Origin: Allorhizobium ampelinum S4
GTDB lineage: Bacteria > Pseudomonadota > Alphaproteobacteria > Rhizobiales > Rhizobiaceae
Direction: 5' to 3'
NCBI RefSeq assembly: GCF_000016285.1
Contig: NC_011989.1
Location: 1,801,001-1,865,000, forward strand
DNA: 64,000 bases
Shown here: one piece after another, positions 26,222 to 37,035 of the stretch
Layout of the letters: every line of letters begins with the position of its first letter
How positions within the stretch are numbered: position 1 is the stretch's first letter
Program-made: the position numbers and the translations under genes
The notes under the pieces: generated by a model
Told to the model about the DNA's origin: nothing
Seen by the model: the letters and a program-made list of their open reading frames with translations, nothing else
Databases searched by the model: none

Positions 26222-26358
26222 CGGCTCGTCCTTCCAGTCAGTAGAGTTTTATCAGTAACGCAACAAGATTGGCGCAACCAAGACCAATCGGCCCTCGGAC
26301 AAAAAAATTATAATGCATAATCTGTTTTGTCTGGTTGGGTGCCTTTCAGGATCGATAG

Positions 26359-26844
26359 ATGTCCGTGACCATTCCCCTTTTGGCAATCACCATTGAAGCG
26401 CCACGACAGCCCGACGTGATCCGCTTGCTGGATCTCTCCGATGCTTATATGGCCGCACTCTATCCGGCGGAAAGCAATCATCTTTTGGATGTCTCATCCC
26501 TGGAAAAGCCTGGTGTCCATTTTTTCGTGGCGCGCCATGAGGGGCAGGTGGTGGGTTGCGCCGCCATTGTCGAGGCTGGCGATGGCACGGCGGAGATCAA
26601 GCGGATGTTTGTCGATCCCCGATCAAGAGGGCTGTCGCTTGGCAAGACGCTGATGGCGGCATTGGAAGACCAGGCAAAAACGCTTGGCCTTGAAGCGTTG
26701 CGCCTCGAGACGGGTATTAGCCAGCCGGAGGCGATCGGTCTTTACCGAAAAGCCGGTTTTCAGGAAATTCCGCCCTTCGGCTCATACCGTCCCGATCCGC
26801 TCAGCCTTTTCATGGAAAAACGTCTGGAAAATCCAGTCGTTTGA
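26359..26844 (+). CDS. GNAT family N-acetyltransferase
   Basis: The 161-residue protein has the GNAT acetyl-CoA-binding core: VGCAAIVEAGDGTAEIKRMFVDPRSRGLSLGKTLM (motif A with R/Q-x-x-G-x-G/A variation) and LRLETGISQPEAIGLYRKAGFQE. The closest known group is PA4866/YafP-like small-molecule acetyltransferases; the substrate is unknown. It is a single gene, 31 bases short of the end of the convergent parE, with no clear terminator between. Confidence 0.9.
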   Translation: MSVTIPLLAITIEAPRQPDVIRLLDLSDAYMAALYPAESNHLLDVSSLEKPGVHFFVARHEGQVVGCAAIVEAGDGTAEIKRMFVDPRSRGLSLGKTLMAALEDQAKTLGLEALRLETGISQPEAIGLYRKAGFQEIPPFGSYRPDPLSLFMEKRLENPVV

Positions 26845-26875
26845 ATCGCTAAGCGCAAAAACACTTCGTTACGGT

Positions 26876-28999
26876 TCAAATATCCAAGTTTTCCGCAAAG
26901 GCGGCCCGCTCCTGAATAAACCGGAATCGGGCTTCCGGCTTAGTCCCCATCAATGCATCCACGGCATCACGGGTGCCTTCGAAATCGACGTCGTCGATCT
27001 CGACTTTCAGCAGCATCCGCTTGGCTGGGTCCATGGTGGTTTCCTTCAACTGCGCCGGCATCATTTCGCCGAGACCTTTGAAGCGGCCGATTTCGACTTT
27101 CTTGCCTTTGAATGTGGTTTCCATCAGTTCGGCACGGTGGGCGTCGTCGCGGGCATAAACGGTCTTTGCGCCCTGACGGATCACATAAAGCGGCGGCACG
27201 GCGAGATAGAGATGATTGCCCCGGATCAGTTCCGGCATTTCCTGATAGAAAAAGGTGATTAGCAGTGAAGCGATATGGGCGCCGTCCACATCGGCATCGG
27301 TCATGATGACGATACGCTCATAGCGCAGGTCTTCATCACGATATTTCGTCCGCGTGCCACAGCCGAGCGCCTGGATCAGGTCGGCGATCTGCTGGTTGGC
27401 CATCAGTTTTTCACGGCTGGCGCTGCCGACATTGAGGATCTTACCGCGCAAGGGCAGAATGGCCTGGTTGGAGCGATTGCGGGCCTGTTTGGCCGAGCCG
27501 CCAGCCGAATCACCCTCGACGATGAACAGTTCCGCGCCTTCGGCGGTGTTCTGGGCGCAATCCGCCAGCTTGCCGGGCAGGCGCAGCTTGCGCACTGCGG
27601 TCTTGCGGTTGACTTCCTTTTCCTTGCGCCGCCGCAGCCGTTCCTCGGCCCGCTCGATCACCCAATCGAGCAGCTTGGCGGCTTCATTCGGATTGTCGGC
27701 CAGATAATGGTCGAAAGGATCGCGCAGAGCGTTTTCGACCAGACGCTGCGCTTCTACCGTCGCCAGCTTGTCCTTGGTCTGGCCGACGAATTCCGGCTCG
27801 CGGATGAAAACCGACAGCATGCCGACCGCCGAAATCATCACGTCATCGGTGCTGATCTGCTGGGCGCGCTTATTCTGGGTCAGTTCGGCATAATTCTTCA
27901 AGCCCTTGGTCAGTGCAATGCGCAAACCGGCCTCGTGCGTGCCGCCTTCGGGCGTCGGGATGGTGTTGCAATAGGAATGAACCTGGGGATCGCCACCATA
28001 CCAGGTAATGGCCCATTCCATCGCGCCATGGCCGCCGGTCTTTTCGGTTTTGCCAGCAAAAATTTCGCGGGTGACGGTAAACTCCTTGCCGAGTGTCGCG
28101 GCCAGATAATCCTTCAACCCGCCGGGGAAGTGAAATACCGCCTTATCCGGGATGTCGCCGCCGGTGGTCAGGATTGCCGGATCGCAGGACCAGCGGATTT
28201 CCACGCCGCCGAACAGATAAGCCTTGGAGCGGGCCATGCGGAAAATCCGGCCCGGATCGAATTTTGCGTGATCACCGAAGATCTGCGGATCGGGGTGAAA
28301 GCGCACCCGCGTACCACGCCGATTATGGACATCGCCCAATTCTTCCAGCCCGCCCAGCGGCACGCCACGCGAAAAACGCTGGCGATAGAGCTTGCGATTG
28401 CGTGCCACTTCCACTTCCAGCAGATCAGACAGCGCATTGACGACGGATACGCCGACCCCGTGCAAGCCGCCAGAGGTCTCATAGGCCTTGCCGTCGAACT
28501 TGCCGCCCGCATGCAGCTTGGTCATGATCACTTCAAGGGTGGATTTGCCCGGCACCTGCGGATGCAGCTCGACGGGAATGCCGCGACCATTGTCGGAAAC
28601 CGTCAGGAAGCCTTCGGCATCCAGATGGACATCGATGAAATTGGCATGGCCAGCCACCGCCTCGTCCATCGAATTGTCGATCACCTCGGCAAAAAGATGG
28701 TGCAGGGCTTTTTCGTCCGTGCCGCCGATATACATGCCGGGACGCATCCGCACCGGCTCCAGCCCTTCCAGAACACGGATGGAGGACGCGCCATAATCGT
28801 CGGGATTGCCGGTGGAGGCGGGCGTGGCTGAGCCGAAAGCCACTGCCTTGGCCGGGGTTTCCGGTTGGGCGGCAGTAACAGGCGCCGTACCAGCAGCCGT
28901 CACATCGGCAGCACCTTTCTGCGTCTTCGCCGCCTCGGCAGGCGTTGACGGCAGGGCGGCGAAAAGGTCGTTGTTATCGTCCATGATCTTGTCTGTCAT
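26876..28999 (-). CDS. parE: DNA topoisomerase IV subunit B
   Basis: The 707-residue subunit supplies the ATPase of topoisomerase IV, which decatenates daughter chromosomes. Domains: GHKL ATPase (about 75-290; EVIDNSMDEA, DNGRGIPV, GGLHGVGVSVVNALS), transducer, and TOPRIM (EGDSAGGSAKQARNR, PLRGKILNV, DADVDGAHI). The C-terminus is short, as in ParE rather than GyrB of some taxa. The first 70 residues are a low-complexity Ala/Pro/Thr extension common in alphaproteobacterial ParE. The partner parC is not in the window. Confidence 0.96.
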   Translation of the reverse strand: MTDKIMDDNNDLFAALPSTPAEAAKTQKGAADVTAAGTAPVTAAQPETPAKAVAFGSATPASTGNPDDYGASSIRVLEGLEPVRMRPGMYIGGTDEKALHHLFAEVIDNSMDEAVAGHANFIDVHLDAEGFLTVSDNGRGIPVELHPQVPGKSTLEVIMTKLHAGGKFDGKAYETSGGLHGVGVSVVNALSDLLEVEVARNRKLYRQRFSRGVPLGGLEELGDVHNRRGTRVRFHPDPQIFGDHAKFDPGRIFRMARSKAYLFGGVEIRWSCDPAILTTGGDIPDKAVFHFPGGLKDYLAATLGKEFTVTREIFAGKTEKTGGHGAMEWAITWYGGDPQVHSYCNTIPTPEGGTHEAGLRIALTKGLKNYAELTQNKRAQQISTDDVMISAVGMLSVFIREPEFVGQTKDKLATVEAQRLVENALRDPFDHYLADNPNEAAKLLDWVIERAEERLRRRKEKEVNRKTAVRKLRLPGKLADCAQNTAEGAELFIVEGDSAGGSAKQARNRSNQAILPLRGKILNVGSASREKLMANQQIADLIQALGCGTRTKYRDEDLRYERIVIMTDADVDGAHIASLLITFFYQEMPELIRGNHLYLAVPPLYVIRQGAKTVYARDDAHRAELMETTFKGKKVEIGRFKGLGEMMPAQLKETTMDPAKRMLLKVEIDDVDFEGTRDAVDALMGTKPEARFRFIQERAAFAENLDI

Positions 29000-29301
29000 T
29001 TGCTTGTGGTCTTCAGCGGAGCACCGTGAAGAATTCTGTCTCGCGATAGGGCATGTGCCCGTCCGTCTCTGGCCCGTGCAGCGCAGTTTCCGGTTTGTTC
29101 CTGATTAGCGCATATTCTCAGCAACAATCAACCGATTGTGTCCACTCGCGCCCATTCCCTTTATTGCCTGTTGCGGCAAGGACGCGGGAGAATTATGTCG
29201 CACTTGGTCAAACCATGTCCATTCAGCCTATTTTCAAGGAAAACTTTTGCGTTTCTCGTGACGGCGTGGCAAGGCTGCGCCGTTAAGGAGACCTGATCCC
29301 G
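29000..29301. other. intergenic region between divergent parE and a hydrolase gene
   Basis: About 300 bases hold the promoters of two divergent genes. I see no inverted repeat, small gene or RNA-like structure that I can support. Confidence 0.5.
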
Positions 29302-30195
29302 ATGCGGATGTCCACAGTTCATTTGTTCGCCCCCGTGGTTCTGGCCGCTCTCTGCTCGGTTGCCAGCTCTTTGCCTGCAACGAGTGCGCCTGCCGTTAGC
29401 CTCAAACCTTTCAAGGACGAGCTGTTTTCCGGCCAGACCGTGTTGGAAAGCCGCGACAAGGGTGATTTCCAGACCATCGACTATCAGGAAATGCGCGACA
29501 TCAACGGCCGCGACGAAATTCCTGAGCGCCGGGTCAAGGCCTCCTACGTCTCGCTCGGAGTGCGTCACCAGCAGAAGGACGAGACGCTGGATCTCGGTGA
29601 TGCCGGCAAGCTGGATGTGACGAGGACCGGACCTGCGGACGGCGCAGCATTCACGGTGATTTTCATTCACGGCCGGGGCGGGGACCGCCGACTTGGAACC
29701 GATGACTACAAATTCGGTGGCAATTTCAACCGGCTGAAAAATCTCGCCAATGACAATGGCGGCACCTATTACGCACCTTCCGTGCGATCCTTCGACCAAT
29801 CGGGGGTAACGCAGGTCGCGGCTCTGATCGATTATGCCTCGGCCCATTCCGGCGGCCGTCCAGTGGTGTTGTCCTGCGCGTCCATGGGCAGTTTCATCTG
29901 TTGGGGCCTGACCCGTGACGACCGAATCGTTGCGAAACTGTCCGGCATGGCCATTCTCGGCGGAGCCAGCGATCCGGATTTTACCGCCAGTGCGGCCTTC
30001 AAACGCAAGCTTCCGATGTGGTTCACCCATGGCAGCCGCGATAGTGTCTATGCCGCTGGCGACCAGATTGCGCTGTACGAACGTCTGCACCGCACCGGCT
30101 ATCCAACCCGTTTCACGTTGTTTCTCACCGGTTCTCACGGCACACCGGTGCGCATGACCGATTGGCGCGCCGTGCTCAACTGGCTGATTCGCTAG
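29302..30195 (+). CDS. secreted alpha/beta hydrolase
   Basis: The 297-residue protein has a signal peptide (about residues 1-29) and an alpha/beta-hydrolase domain. Visible catalytic features are the oxyanion strand VIFIHGRGG, the nucleophile elbow CASMGS (C-x-S-x-G, an altered G-x-S-x-G), and a C-terminal histidine in TGSHGTPV; the acid is probably in HGSRDSVY. The substrate cannot be inferred. It is a single gene with a purine-rich AAGGAGACC ribosome site, convergent with the GGDEF gene. Confidence 0.85.
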   Translation: MRMSTVHLFAPVVLAALCSVASSLPATSAPAVSLKPFKDELFSGQTVLESRDKGDFQTIDYQEMRDINGRDEIPERRVKASYVSLGVRHQQKDETLDLGDAGKLDVTRTGPADGAAFTVIFIHGRGGDRRLGTDDYKFGGNFNRLKNLANDNGGTYYAPSVRSFDQSGVTQVAALIDYASAHSGGRPVVLSCASMGSFICWGLTRDDRIVAKLSGMAILGGASDPDFTASAAFKRKLPMWFTHGSRDSVYAAGDQIALYERLHRTGYPTRFTLFLTGSHGTPVRMTDWRAVLNWLIR

Positions 30196-30235
30196 AATCT
30201 GCTGTTTTGGTTTGTCATTTTTGGAAAGCAGGGGG

Positions 30236-31432
30236 TTAATTTTCCCTGGCAAATTCCAGACCGAGCTGCGTTGCCCCGCTCACGCAGACACGATTGCGCC
30301 CGCTGCGCTTTGCCTCGTAAAGGGCCGCGTCGGCGCGGTTCAGCAGGTCTTCCAACGAAACCGTTGCCGTAGGGCCCTCCGCTACGCCCAGACTTGCCGT
30401 TGTCACCTGGCCCCTGCCTTTGCCCAAGTGCGGGATGTTCATGCACTCGATTGCCCGGCGGATGGCTTCTGCTATTGCACAGGCGGCATCGACATCCGTA
30501 TTCGGTAGCAAAACGAGCATTTCCTCGCCGCCGTAGCGGAAGGCGAAGCCTTTCTCACCGGCATTGTCGCGAATGCATTGGCTGACGGTGCGCAGACACT
30601 CATCCCCTTCCAGATGGCCGTGGACATCGTTGTAAAGTTTGAAATCATCGATATCGAGCATGATGGCGCAAACATGTGTTGCCGGTGATCTGCCTTTCCA
30701 CAAGTCGGTCGCGACCTGTACCAGCGAGCGACGGTTCAGCAGGCCGCTCAGCTCATCACGGGCGGCGTTATGCTCCAACTGCTTTTGCAGTAGGCCAGCA
30801 CGCAGCCTGTTGAGAAAATTCATTCGATCAGCGTGTTCGAGAAAATAGGCGCCTAGCGCCAGGAAAATCGCGATCGTGATGTAGAAACTGACCAACCCGC
30901 TATAAGTGATATCGTCGAATGAGCCGTTCAGTTTTGCGGTTTTCAACAGCACGCCGCACATCAGCGTCAGGCCAATCACCACGATATGAAACCGTGGCCG
31001 CAGCGCAATGACGAAAAACAGGAAAGCAGCCACATTGCCGTTCTGATAGACGAACATGTACGGGCTTTGGCTGTAGATTGCGACCGACATCGGCAGGAGA
31101 ATACTGAGCGTGCCTATTCCCAGCGACAGAAGTTCGTAATTAAGGGCCGTGCGCCAGCGCCTTACGGCAAGCACGCTGATAATTGCGAAAGGCGTGAATA
31201 TTCCGAAGCGTACGATCAGCAGTTTATCGAACACATCGGCCATCATCGTCGCGTCGCCGATGAAAACGGCGTCGTAAATAAGTGTGCCGATTACCGCCCA
31301 GAATGGTGTCAGCTTGACCCGATTGGCGACATATTCCTGAAGAAATTCCGCTTCTACGGCGGGGCTGAACCGCAACGCCTTGAAGCCTCGGGCGATTTGC
31401 CGGTCGATAGCTTCAAGAGATACGGTGGCCAT
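30236..31432 (-). CDS. membrane-bound diguanylate cyclase (GGDEF)
   Basis: The 398-residue protein has about six membrane helices (residues about 40-215), a short coiled linker, and a GGDEF domain (about 225-390). The active-site loop is RYGGEEM, a functional GGEEF-type variant; the metal-binding aspartates in MLDIDDFKLYND are present, so it should make c-di-GMP. No RxxD inhibitory site occurs five residues before the loop, so product feedback at the I-site is unlikely. The start at 31432 has GGAGAG upstream. The membrane sensor region belongs to no named MASE family I can be sure of. Confidence 0.9.
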   Translation of the reverse strand: MATVSLEAIDRQIARGFKALRFSPAVEAEFLQEYVANRVKLTPFWAVIGTLIYDAVFIGDATMMADVFDKLLIVRFGIFTPFAIISVLAVRRWRTALNYELLSLGIGTLSILLPMSVAIYSQSPYMFVYQNGNVAAFLFFVIALRPRFHIVVIGLTLMCGVLLKTAKLNGSFDDITYSGLVSFYITIAIFLALGAYFLEHADRMNFLNRLRAGLLQKQLEHNAARDELSGLLNRRSLVQVATDLWKGRSPATHVCAIMLDIDDFKLYNDVHGHLEGDECLRTVSQCIRDNAGEKGFAFRYGGEEMLVLLPNTDVDAACAIAEAIRRAIECMNIPHLGKGRGQVTTASLGVAEGPTATVSLEDLLNRADAALYEAKRSGRNRVCVSGATQLGLEFAREN

Positions 31433-31590
31433 TGCGGCTCTCCGGTTGACTAAGGGGAAACAAGCTTTCCGCATACGCCGAATCGGTGCTTTGGAGAAGC
31501 GCCGTTATCGAGAAACATCGGAACAATTTAAAAGTCTTGCCAATACCGATTCCGATCCGCCAGCGGCCCCGAATCTCTTTCTGTAGTTAC

Positions 31591-31606
31591 CCCTGTAATT
31601 ACAGGG
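31591..31606. promoter_or_regulatory. 16-base perfect palindrome between the GGDEF gene and tpiA
   Basis: CCCTGTAATTACAGGG is a perfect dyad, 159 bases upstream of the GGDEF start and 187 upstream of tpiA. It looks like an operator for a dimeric repressor (for example MarR, TetR or GntR type), but no regulator gene adjoins it. Confidence 0.45.
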
Positions 31607-31792
31607 TTAAAGTGTACTCTGCATGAATTAACGGCATGCTGCATTGCAACTTGCCTTTTTTGCCGCCACGTCCTTTTATAGGGTGTCTAGATGTGGAAGA
31701 GTATTGTTTATGGTTTCCCGGGTGTCGGTTGAGGCGCAAAAAAGCGACCTCCAGCTGAACAGGAACATGGAATAAGGGTGGGTTGGATCAAT

Positions 31793-32563
31793 ATGACACC
31801 AGATGTACGTCCGCTTGTTGCGGGCAATTGGAAGATGAACGGAACCCGCGACGCGCTGGATCAGATCAAGGCGATGGCCGAAGGCGTGAAAGGGCCGCTC
31901 AGCGAGACCGTGGACAGTCTGATTTGCCCGCCGGCCACCCTGCTTTACGTGGCAACCGCGCTCTGCGACGACAGCCCGCTGCTGATCGGCGCGCAGGATT
32001 GCCATCAAAATGCATCTGGCGCCCATACCGGCGATATTTCGGCGGAAATGGTCGCCGATTGCTTCGGAACCCATGTGATTGTCGGTCATTCCGAACGCCG
32101 TACCGATCACGCGGAAACCGACCATCTGGTGCGCGCCAAAGCGGTTGCGGCCCATGCGGCGGGACTGACGGCCATCATCTGCATCGGCGAGACAGCCGAT
32201 CAGCGCAAAGCAGGGCAGACGCTGGATATTCTCAAGCGTCAGCTCTCCGGTTCCGTGCCGGACGAAGCGCTCGCCGAAGATACGGTCATTGCCTATGAGC
32301 CCGTCTGGGCGATCGGCACCGGCGTGACGCCAACTATCGCAGACGTGACCGAGGCCCACGCTTTCATGCGGGCCGAGTTGACGCGCAGGCTGGGCGATGA
32401 GGGTGCGAAAATGCGAATCCTCTATGGTGGTTCCGTCAAGCCGTCGAATGCACGGGAACTGATGGGCGTTGCCAATGTGGATGGTGCGCTGATTGGTGGC
32501 GCAAGCTTGAAAGCCGCTGATTTCCTTGCCATATACGGTGTCTATTCGGATTTGACAGCCTGA
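31793..32563 (+). CDS. tpiA: triosephosphate isomerase
   Basis: The 256-residue TIM barrel interconverts dihydroxyacetone phosphate and glyceraldehyde 3-phosphate. Catalytic residues are conserved: the lysine in AGNWKMN, the histidine in VGHSERR and the glutamate in [11 protein letters not shown], plus the phosphate loop YGGSVKPSN and GALIGGASL. The ATG at 31793 is chosen (AAGGGTGGG upstream); a GTG at 31778 is in frame. It is the first of tpiA-secG-pyrG, the usual order in Rhizobiales, but each gene is followed by its own hairpin. Confidence 0.97.
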   Translation: MTPDVRPLVAGNWKMNGTRDALDQIKAMAEGVKGPLSETVDSLICPPATLLYVATALCDDSPLLIGAQDCHQNASGAHTGDISAEMVADCFGTHVIVGHSERRTDHAETDHLVRAKAVAAHAAGLTAIICIGETADQRKAGQTLDILKRQLSGSVPDEALAEDTVIAYEPVWAIGTGVTPTIADVTEAHAFMRAELTRRLGDEGAKMRILYGGSVKPSNARELMGVANVDGALIGGASLKAADFLAIYGVYSDLTA

Positions 32564-32588
32564 TCTTTGTTGAAAAGGGCTTTCTTTG

Positions 32589-32616
32589 CGGCGGCTCCTC
32601 GTGTAGAGAGCCGCCG
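32589..32616 (+). terminator. hairpin after tpiA
   Basis: CGGCGGCTC (32589-32597) pairs with GAGCCGCCG (32608-32616) around a ten-base loop, followed by AATGTTGTTTT. A strong stem with a weak U-tract suggests partial termination before secG. Confidence 0.55.
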
Positions 32617-32660
32617 AATGTTGTTTTGACTTGGCCCTACGTGGGCAGGATGGATCGTCC

Positions 32661-33047
32661 ATGCAGACCGTACTGATCGTCATTCACCTCATAATCGTGA
32701 TTTCGCTTGTCGGCGTCGTGCTGATCCAGCGGTCCGAAGGCGGCGGGCTTGGGATCGGCGGCGGCTCAGGCTTCATGTCGGCACGCGGCGCGGCCAATGC
32801 CCTGACCCGGACAACGGCTATCCTGGCGACGCTGTTTTTCATCACCTCGCTCGGACTTGGCATTCTTTCGCGGTTCGAGGCAAAGCCGACCGATATTCTC
32901 AATCGTATTCCGGCTGGCCAGCAGGCCCCTTCCGGCAATATTCTTGACCAGTTGCCTGGTGCCCCTGCAACCGCTCCGGCTCCTGCTAACGGCGCTGCGA
33001 CAACGCCCGCACCGGCTCAGCCCGGCGCTGTTCCGACCGGCAACTGA
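32661..33047 (+). CDS. secG: preprotein translocase subunit SecG
   Basis: The 128-residue subunit of the SecYEG channel has two membrane helices (about residues 2-22 and 53-72) around the conserved cytoplasmic loop LIQRSEGGGLGIGGGSGFMSARGAANALTR. The C-terminal 50 residues are an Ala/Pro/Thr-rich tail typical of alphaproteobacterial SecG. The start has AGGA upstream. Confidence 0.95.
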   Translation: MQTVLIVIHLIIVISLVGVVLIQRSEGGGLGIGGGSGFMSARGAANALTRTTAILATLFFITSLGLGILSRFEAKPTDILNRIPAGQQAPSGNILDQLPGAPATAPAPANGAATTPAPAQPGAVPTGN

Positions 33048-33070
33048 TCGGTCTCGTTCATCTTCGCTCC

Positions 33071-33102
33071 GGCGGACTTAAACAGTCCGCCGGTTTTTCT
33101 TT
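33071..33102 (+). terminator. rho-independent terminator after secG
   Basis: GGCGGACT (33071-33078) pairs with AGTCCGCC (33084-33091), followed by GGTTTTTCTTT. This is a textbook intrinsic terminator, so pyrG probably has its own promoter. Confidence 0.85.
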
Positions 33103-33124
33103 GTGTGTATTGTCGTCGGCATGA

Positions 33125-34801
<1,677 letters not shown>

Positions 34802-34830
34802 GGTCGTCAGATCATCAAGAAAATGCAGAC

Positions 34831-34861
34831 AAAACCCGCCCGTAAGGCGGGTTTTGCTTTT
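34831..34861 (+). terminator. rho-independent terminator after pyrG
   Basis: AAAACCCGCC (34831-34840) pairs with GGCGGGTTTT (34846-34855), followed by GCTTTT. It lies 30 bases after the pyrG stop. Confidence 0.85.
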
Positions 34862-34992
34862 GGATGGCGGAAAAGATAAAAATCGCCTTGGAACACTGTC
34901 TTTGCTCCATCGCAAAAAATCCTATCCTGCATTTGAGCATTGACAGCTAAATTTGTATCGAATTTCCGCGATGAGTGCGAAAGCTGATCTGG

Positions 34993-36006
34993 ATGCTCAA
35001 ACTTTTGCTTTTCCAAGCTTTATTGACTCTGTTCATGGTGCTCCCCCTGGAAAGTGCGCATGCTCAGCCCTGGCAGAGTATTGATCCGGCACTCGCTGGA
35101 TGGAATGTCGACAGGCTGAAAGCCGCTCAGGATTATTCCACGCGGTTGAAGCCGACAGCCGTTATGGTGGTTCAGGATGGAAAGGTTATTGCGCGTTGGG
35201 GTGACGTTTCGCGCAAAGTGAACGTGGCGTCGATCCGCAAAAGCTTGTTGAGTGCGCTCTACGGAATTGCCGTATCCGAGGGCCGCATAAACCTCGAGAA
35301 TACGCTTGAGAATCTGAAGATTGATGACAAGCCTCCCGGCCTTACCGTGACAGAAAAACAAGCGACGGTGCGTGACTTGCTGATGGCGAGATCAGGAGTT
35401 TATCATCGTGCGGCCTCTGAAACCGACGAGATGCGGCGCAAACGGCCAGAGCGTGGAAGCCATGCGCCGGGCTCGTTCTGGTGGTACAACAATTGGGATT
35501 TCAATGCACTCGGCACGATCTATCGCCAGCAGACGGGTGAGGATATTTTCCAGAGCTTTGCGCAGCGCATCGCTGCGCCGCTCGGCATGGAGGACTTCTC
35601 AACGCGTGACGGCCATTATGTAACCGTTGCGCAATCGGAGCATCCTGCTTTTCCGGTCAATCTCAGCGCCAGGGACGCTGCTCGTTTTGGTCAGCTTTAT
35701 CTGGATGTCGGTCGATGGAACAGCAGGCAGGTTATTCCCGCATCATGGGTCAAGGACTCAACAACGCCTTACTTCCAAACCGATCGGGGAAGCATGGGTT
35801 ATGGTTATCTCTGGTGGACATTGAACCCTGCCGTATTCGGGGAGGGAGCGGCTCTTGCATCCGGCTATGGCGGTCAAGCTTTAGCAGTTATTCCTCAAAA
35901 ACGTTTGGTCGTTGTCCAGGTTGTCGACGCTTCCCAAAATCCCAAAGGCATTCGAACAAGCCATTTCGTGGCAATGCTGCAAATCCTCGCGACGGCTGCT
36001 CCTTAG
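34993..36006 (+). CDS. secreted serine hydrolase of the beta-lactamase/PBP-like family
   Basis: The 337-residue protein has a signal peptide (residues 1-24, ending AHA) and the class C beta-lactamase-like fold. The SxxK nucleophile motif is SIRK, the YxN-type motif is YNN in FWWYNNWDFNALG, and GYGGQA near the C-terminus takes the place of KTG, as in 6-aminohexanoate-dimer hydrolases and esterases. True lactamase activity is therefore unlikely. GTG 34975 is an alternative start. The DNA here looks less GC-rich than pyrG, and the pair with the next gene may be an accessory insertion downstream of pyrG. Confidence 0.85.
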   Translation: MLKLLLFQALLTLFMVLPLESAHAQPWQSIDPALAGWNVDRLKAAQDYSTRLKPTAVMVVQDGKVIARWGDVSRKVNVASIRKSLLSALYGIAVSEGRINLENTLENLKIDDKPPGLTVTEKQATVRDLLMARSGVYHRAASETDEMRRKRPERGSHAPGSFWWYNNWDFNALGTIYRQQTGEDIFQSFAQRIAAPLGMEDFSTRDGHYVTVAQSEHPAFPVNLSARDAARFGQLYLDVGRWNSRQVIPASWVKDSTTPYFQTDRGSMGYGYLWWTLNPAVFGEGAALASGYGGQALAVIPQKRLVVVQVVDASQNPKGIRTSHFVAMLQILATAAP

Positions 36007-36029
36007 GGCATTGAACCAGGATCTAGAAA

Positions 36030-36941
36030 ATGAACAATGGACCTTCATTTCTTGGCTTTCCCGAACGGCTCTCCGGCGGGCGTAAACCCGAAATAGTGAT
36101 TGTCGGCGCTGGTCATGGCAGTACCTATGCCGGACAGGATAGCGGCGGTCATGCCTTGCCTCCAGATGCTATCCGTGTTGCCAGCCAGGAAGATGTGGGG
36201 TTGATCGACCATTGGGATTTCGATCTTGGTGGCCCGCTTTTCGATAACAAACCGGCTTGCTGCATCGATGTCGGTAATGTCTCGACAATCATGCACGATA
36301 ATCTCGGCAACCGAACCAGAATCGAGGCGAAAACACGGGAGATCTTGGCGTCTTCGGCTGTACCAGTCGTGTTGGGCGGCGATGATTCCATTCCGATTCC
36401 ATTTGTCGCTGGCTTTTCGCAGCACGGACCTGTTTGGGTCCTGCAAATCGATGCCCACATTGATTGGCGCGACGACAAAGATGGCGAACGATATGGCTAT
36501 TCGAGCCCGATGCGCCGGATCAGTGAAATGCCGCATGTTGCCGGGATTGTGCAGGTTGGCATGCGCGGCGTCGGCAGCGCAGGTATTGCCGAAATTGAGG
36601 CGGCGCAGCAGTATGGCAGTCGGATAATAACCTCTCGCACAGTTCACGCTCGGGGTATCGAAGCTGTGCTCCAGCACATCCCGGAGGGCGCGCAAACCAT
36701 CATCACTCTCGATTGCGACGGTCTTGATCCCTCGGTCATGCCGGGTGTGGCGGCTCGAACGCCTGGCGGTCTTACATATAACCAGGTCATCGACCTGATC
36801 GCGGGGATCGGCAAGCGGGGAAGAATTGCCGGGTTCGATCTTGTCGAACTCTATCCTCCCGCAGACATTGATAACCTCTCCGCTTTGACCGCCGCACGTC
36901 TTGTCATCAATGTCATTGGCGCCATCGTTCGGCAGGGATGA
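36030..36941 (+). CDS. ureohydrolase family protein (agmatinase/arginase-like), atypical metal site
   Basis: The 303-residue protein has the arginase-family metal motifs DAHIDWRDD and LDCDGLDPSVMPGV. The first motif, normally GGDHS with a metal-binding histidine, is GGDDS here, so one manganese ligand is altered to aspartate. The family hydrolyses guanidino compounds to urea plus an amine; the substitution suggests another substrate or metal, or reduced activity. It lies 23 bases after the serine hydrolase gene, so the two are probably one operon. A bidirectional terminator follows. Confidence 0.87.
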   Translation: MNNGPSFLGFPERLSGGRKPEIVIVGAGHGSTYAGQDSGGHALPPDAIRVASQEDVGLIDHWDFDLGGPLFDNKPACCIDVGNVSTIMHDNLGNRTRIEAKTREILASSAVPVVLGGDDSIPIPFVAGFSQHGPVWVLQIDAHIDWRDDKDGERYGYSSPMRRISEMPHVAGIVQVGMRGVGSAGIAEIEAAQQYGSRIITSRTVHARGIEAVLQHIPEGAQTIITLDCDGLDPSVMPGVAARTPGGLTYNQVIDLIAGIGKRGRIAGFDLVELYPPADIDNLSALTAARLVINVIGAIVRQG

Positions 36942-36978
36942 AGTCGGCGCCAGCCGCACAAAATTGAACTTTACAAAC

Positions 36979-37011
36979 ACAAAACCCCGGAGTTGCGCTT
37001 CGGGGTTTTGT
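36979..37011. terminator. bidirectional terminator between the ureohydrolase and Growth Pole Ring-like genes
   Basis: ACAAAACCCCG (36979-36989) pairs perfectly with CGGGGTTTTGT (37001-37011). Because each arm begins or ends in an A/T run, it can act as an intrinsic terminator on both strands, serving the two convergent genes. Confidence 0.85.
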
Positions 37012-37035
37012 TCATATTCAGATATTCAATCGCTG

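Noticed and set aside
27275..28831. A 518-codon open frame antisense to parE
   Set aside because: parE is intact with all ATPase and TOPRIM motifs; the antisense translation is low-complexity His/Gly/Arg sequence typical of a shadow frame.
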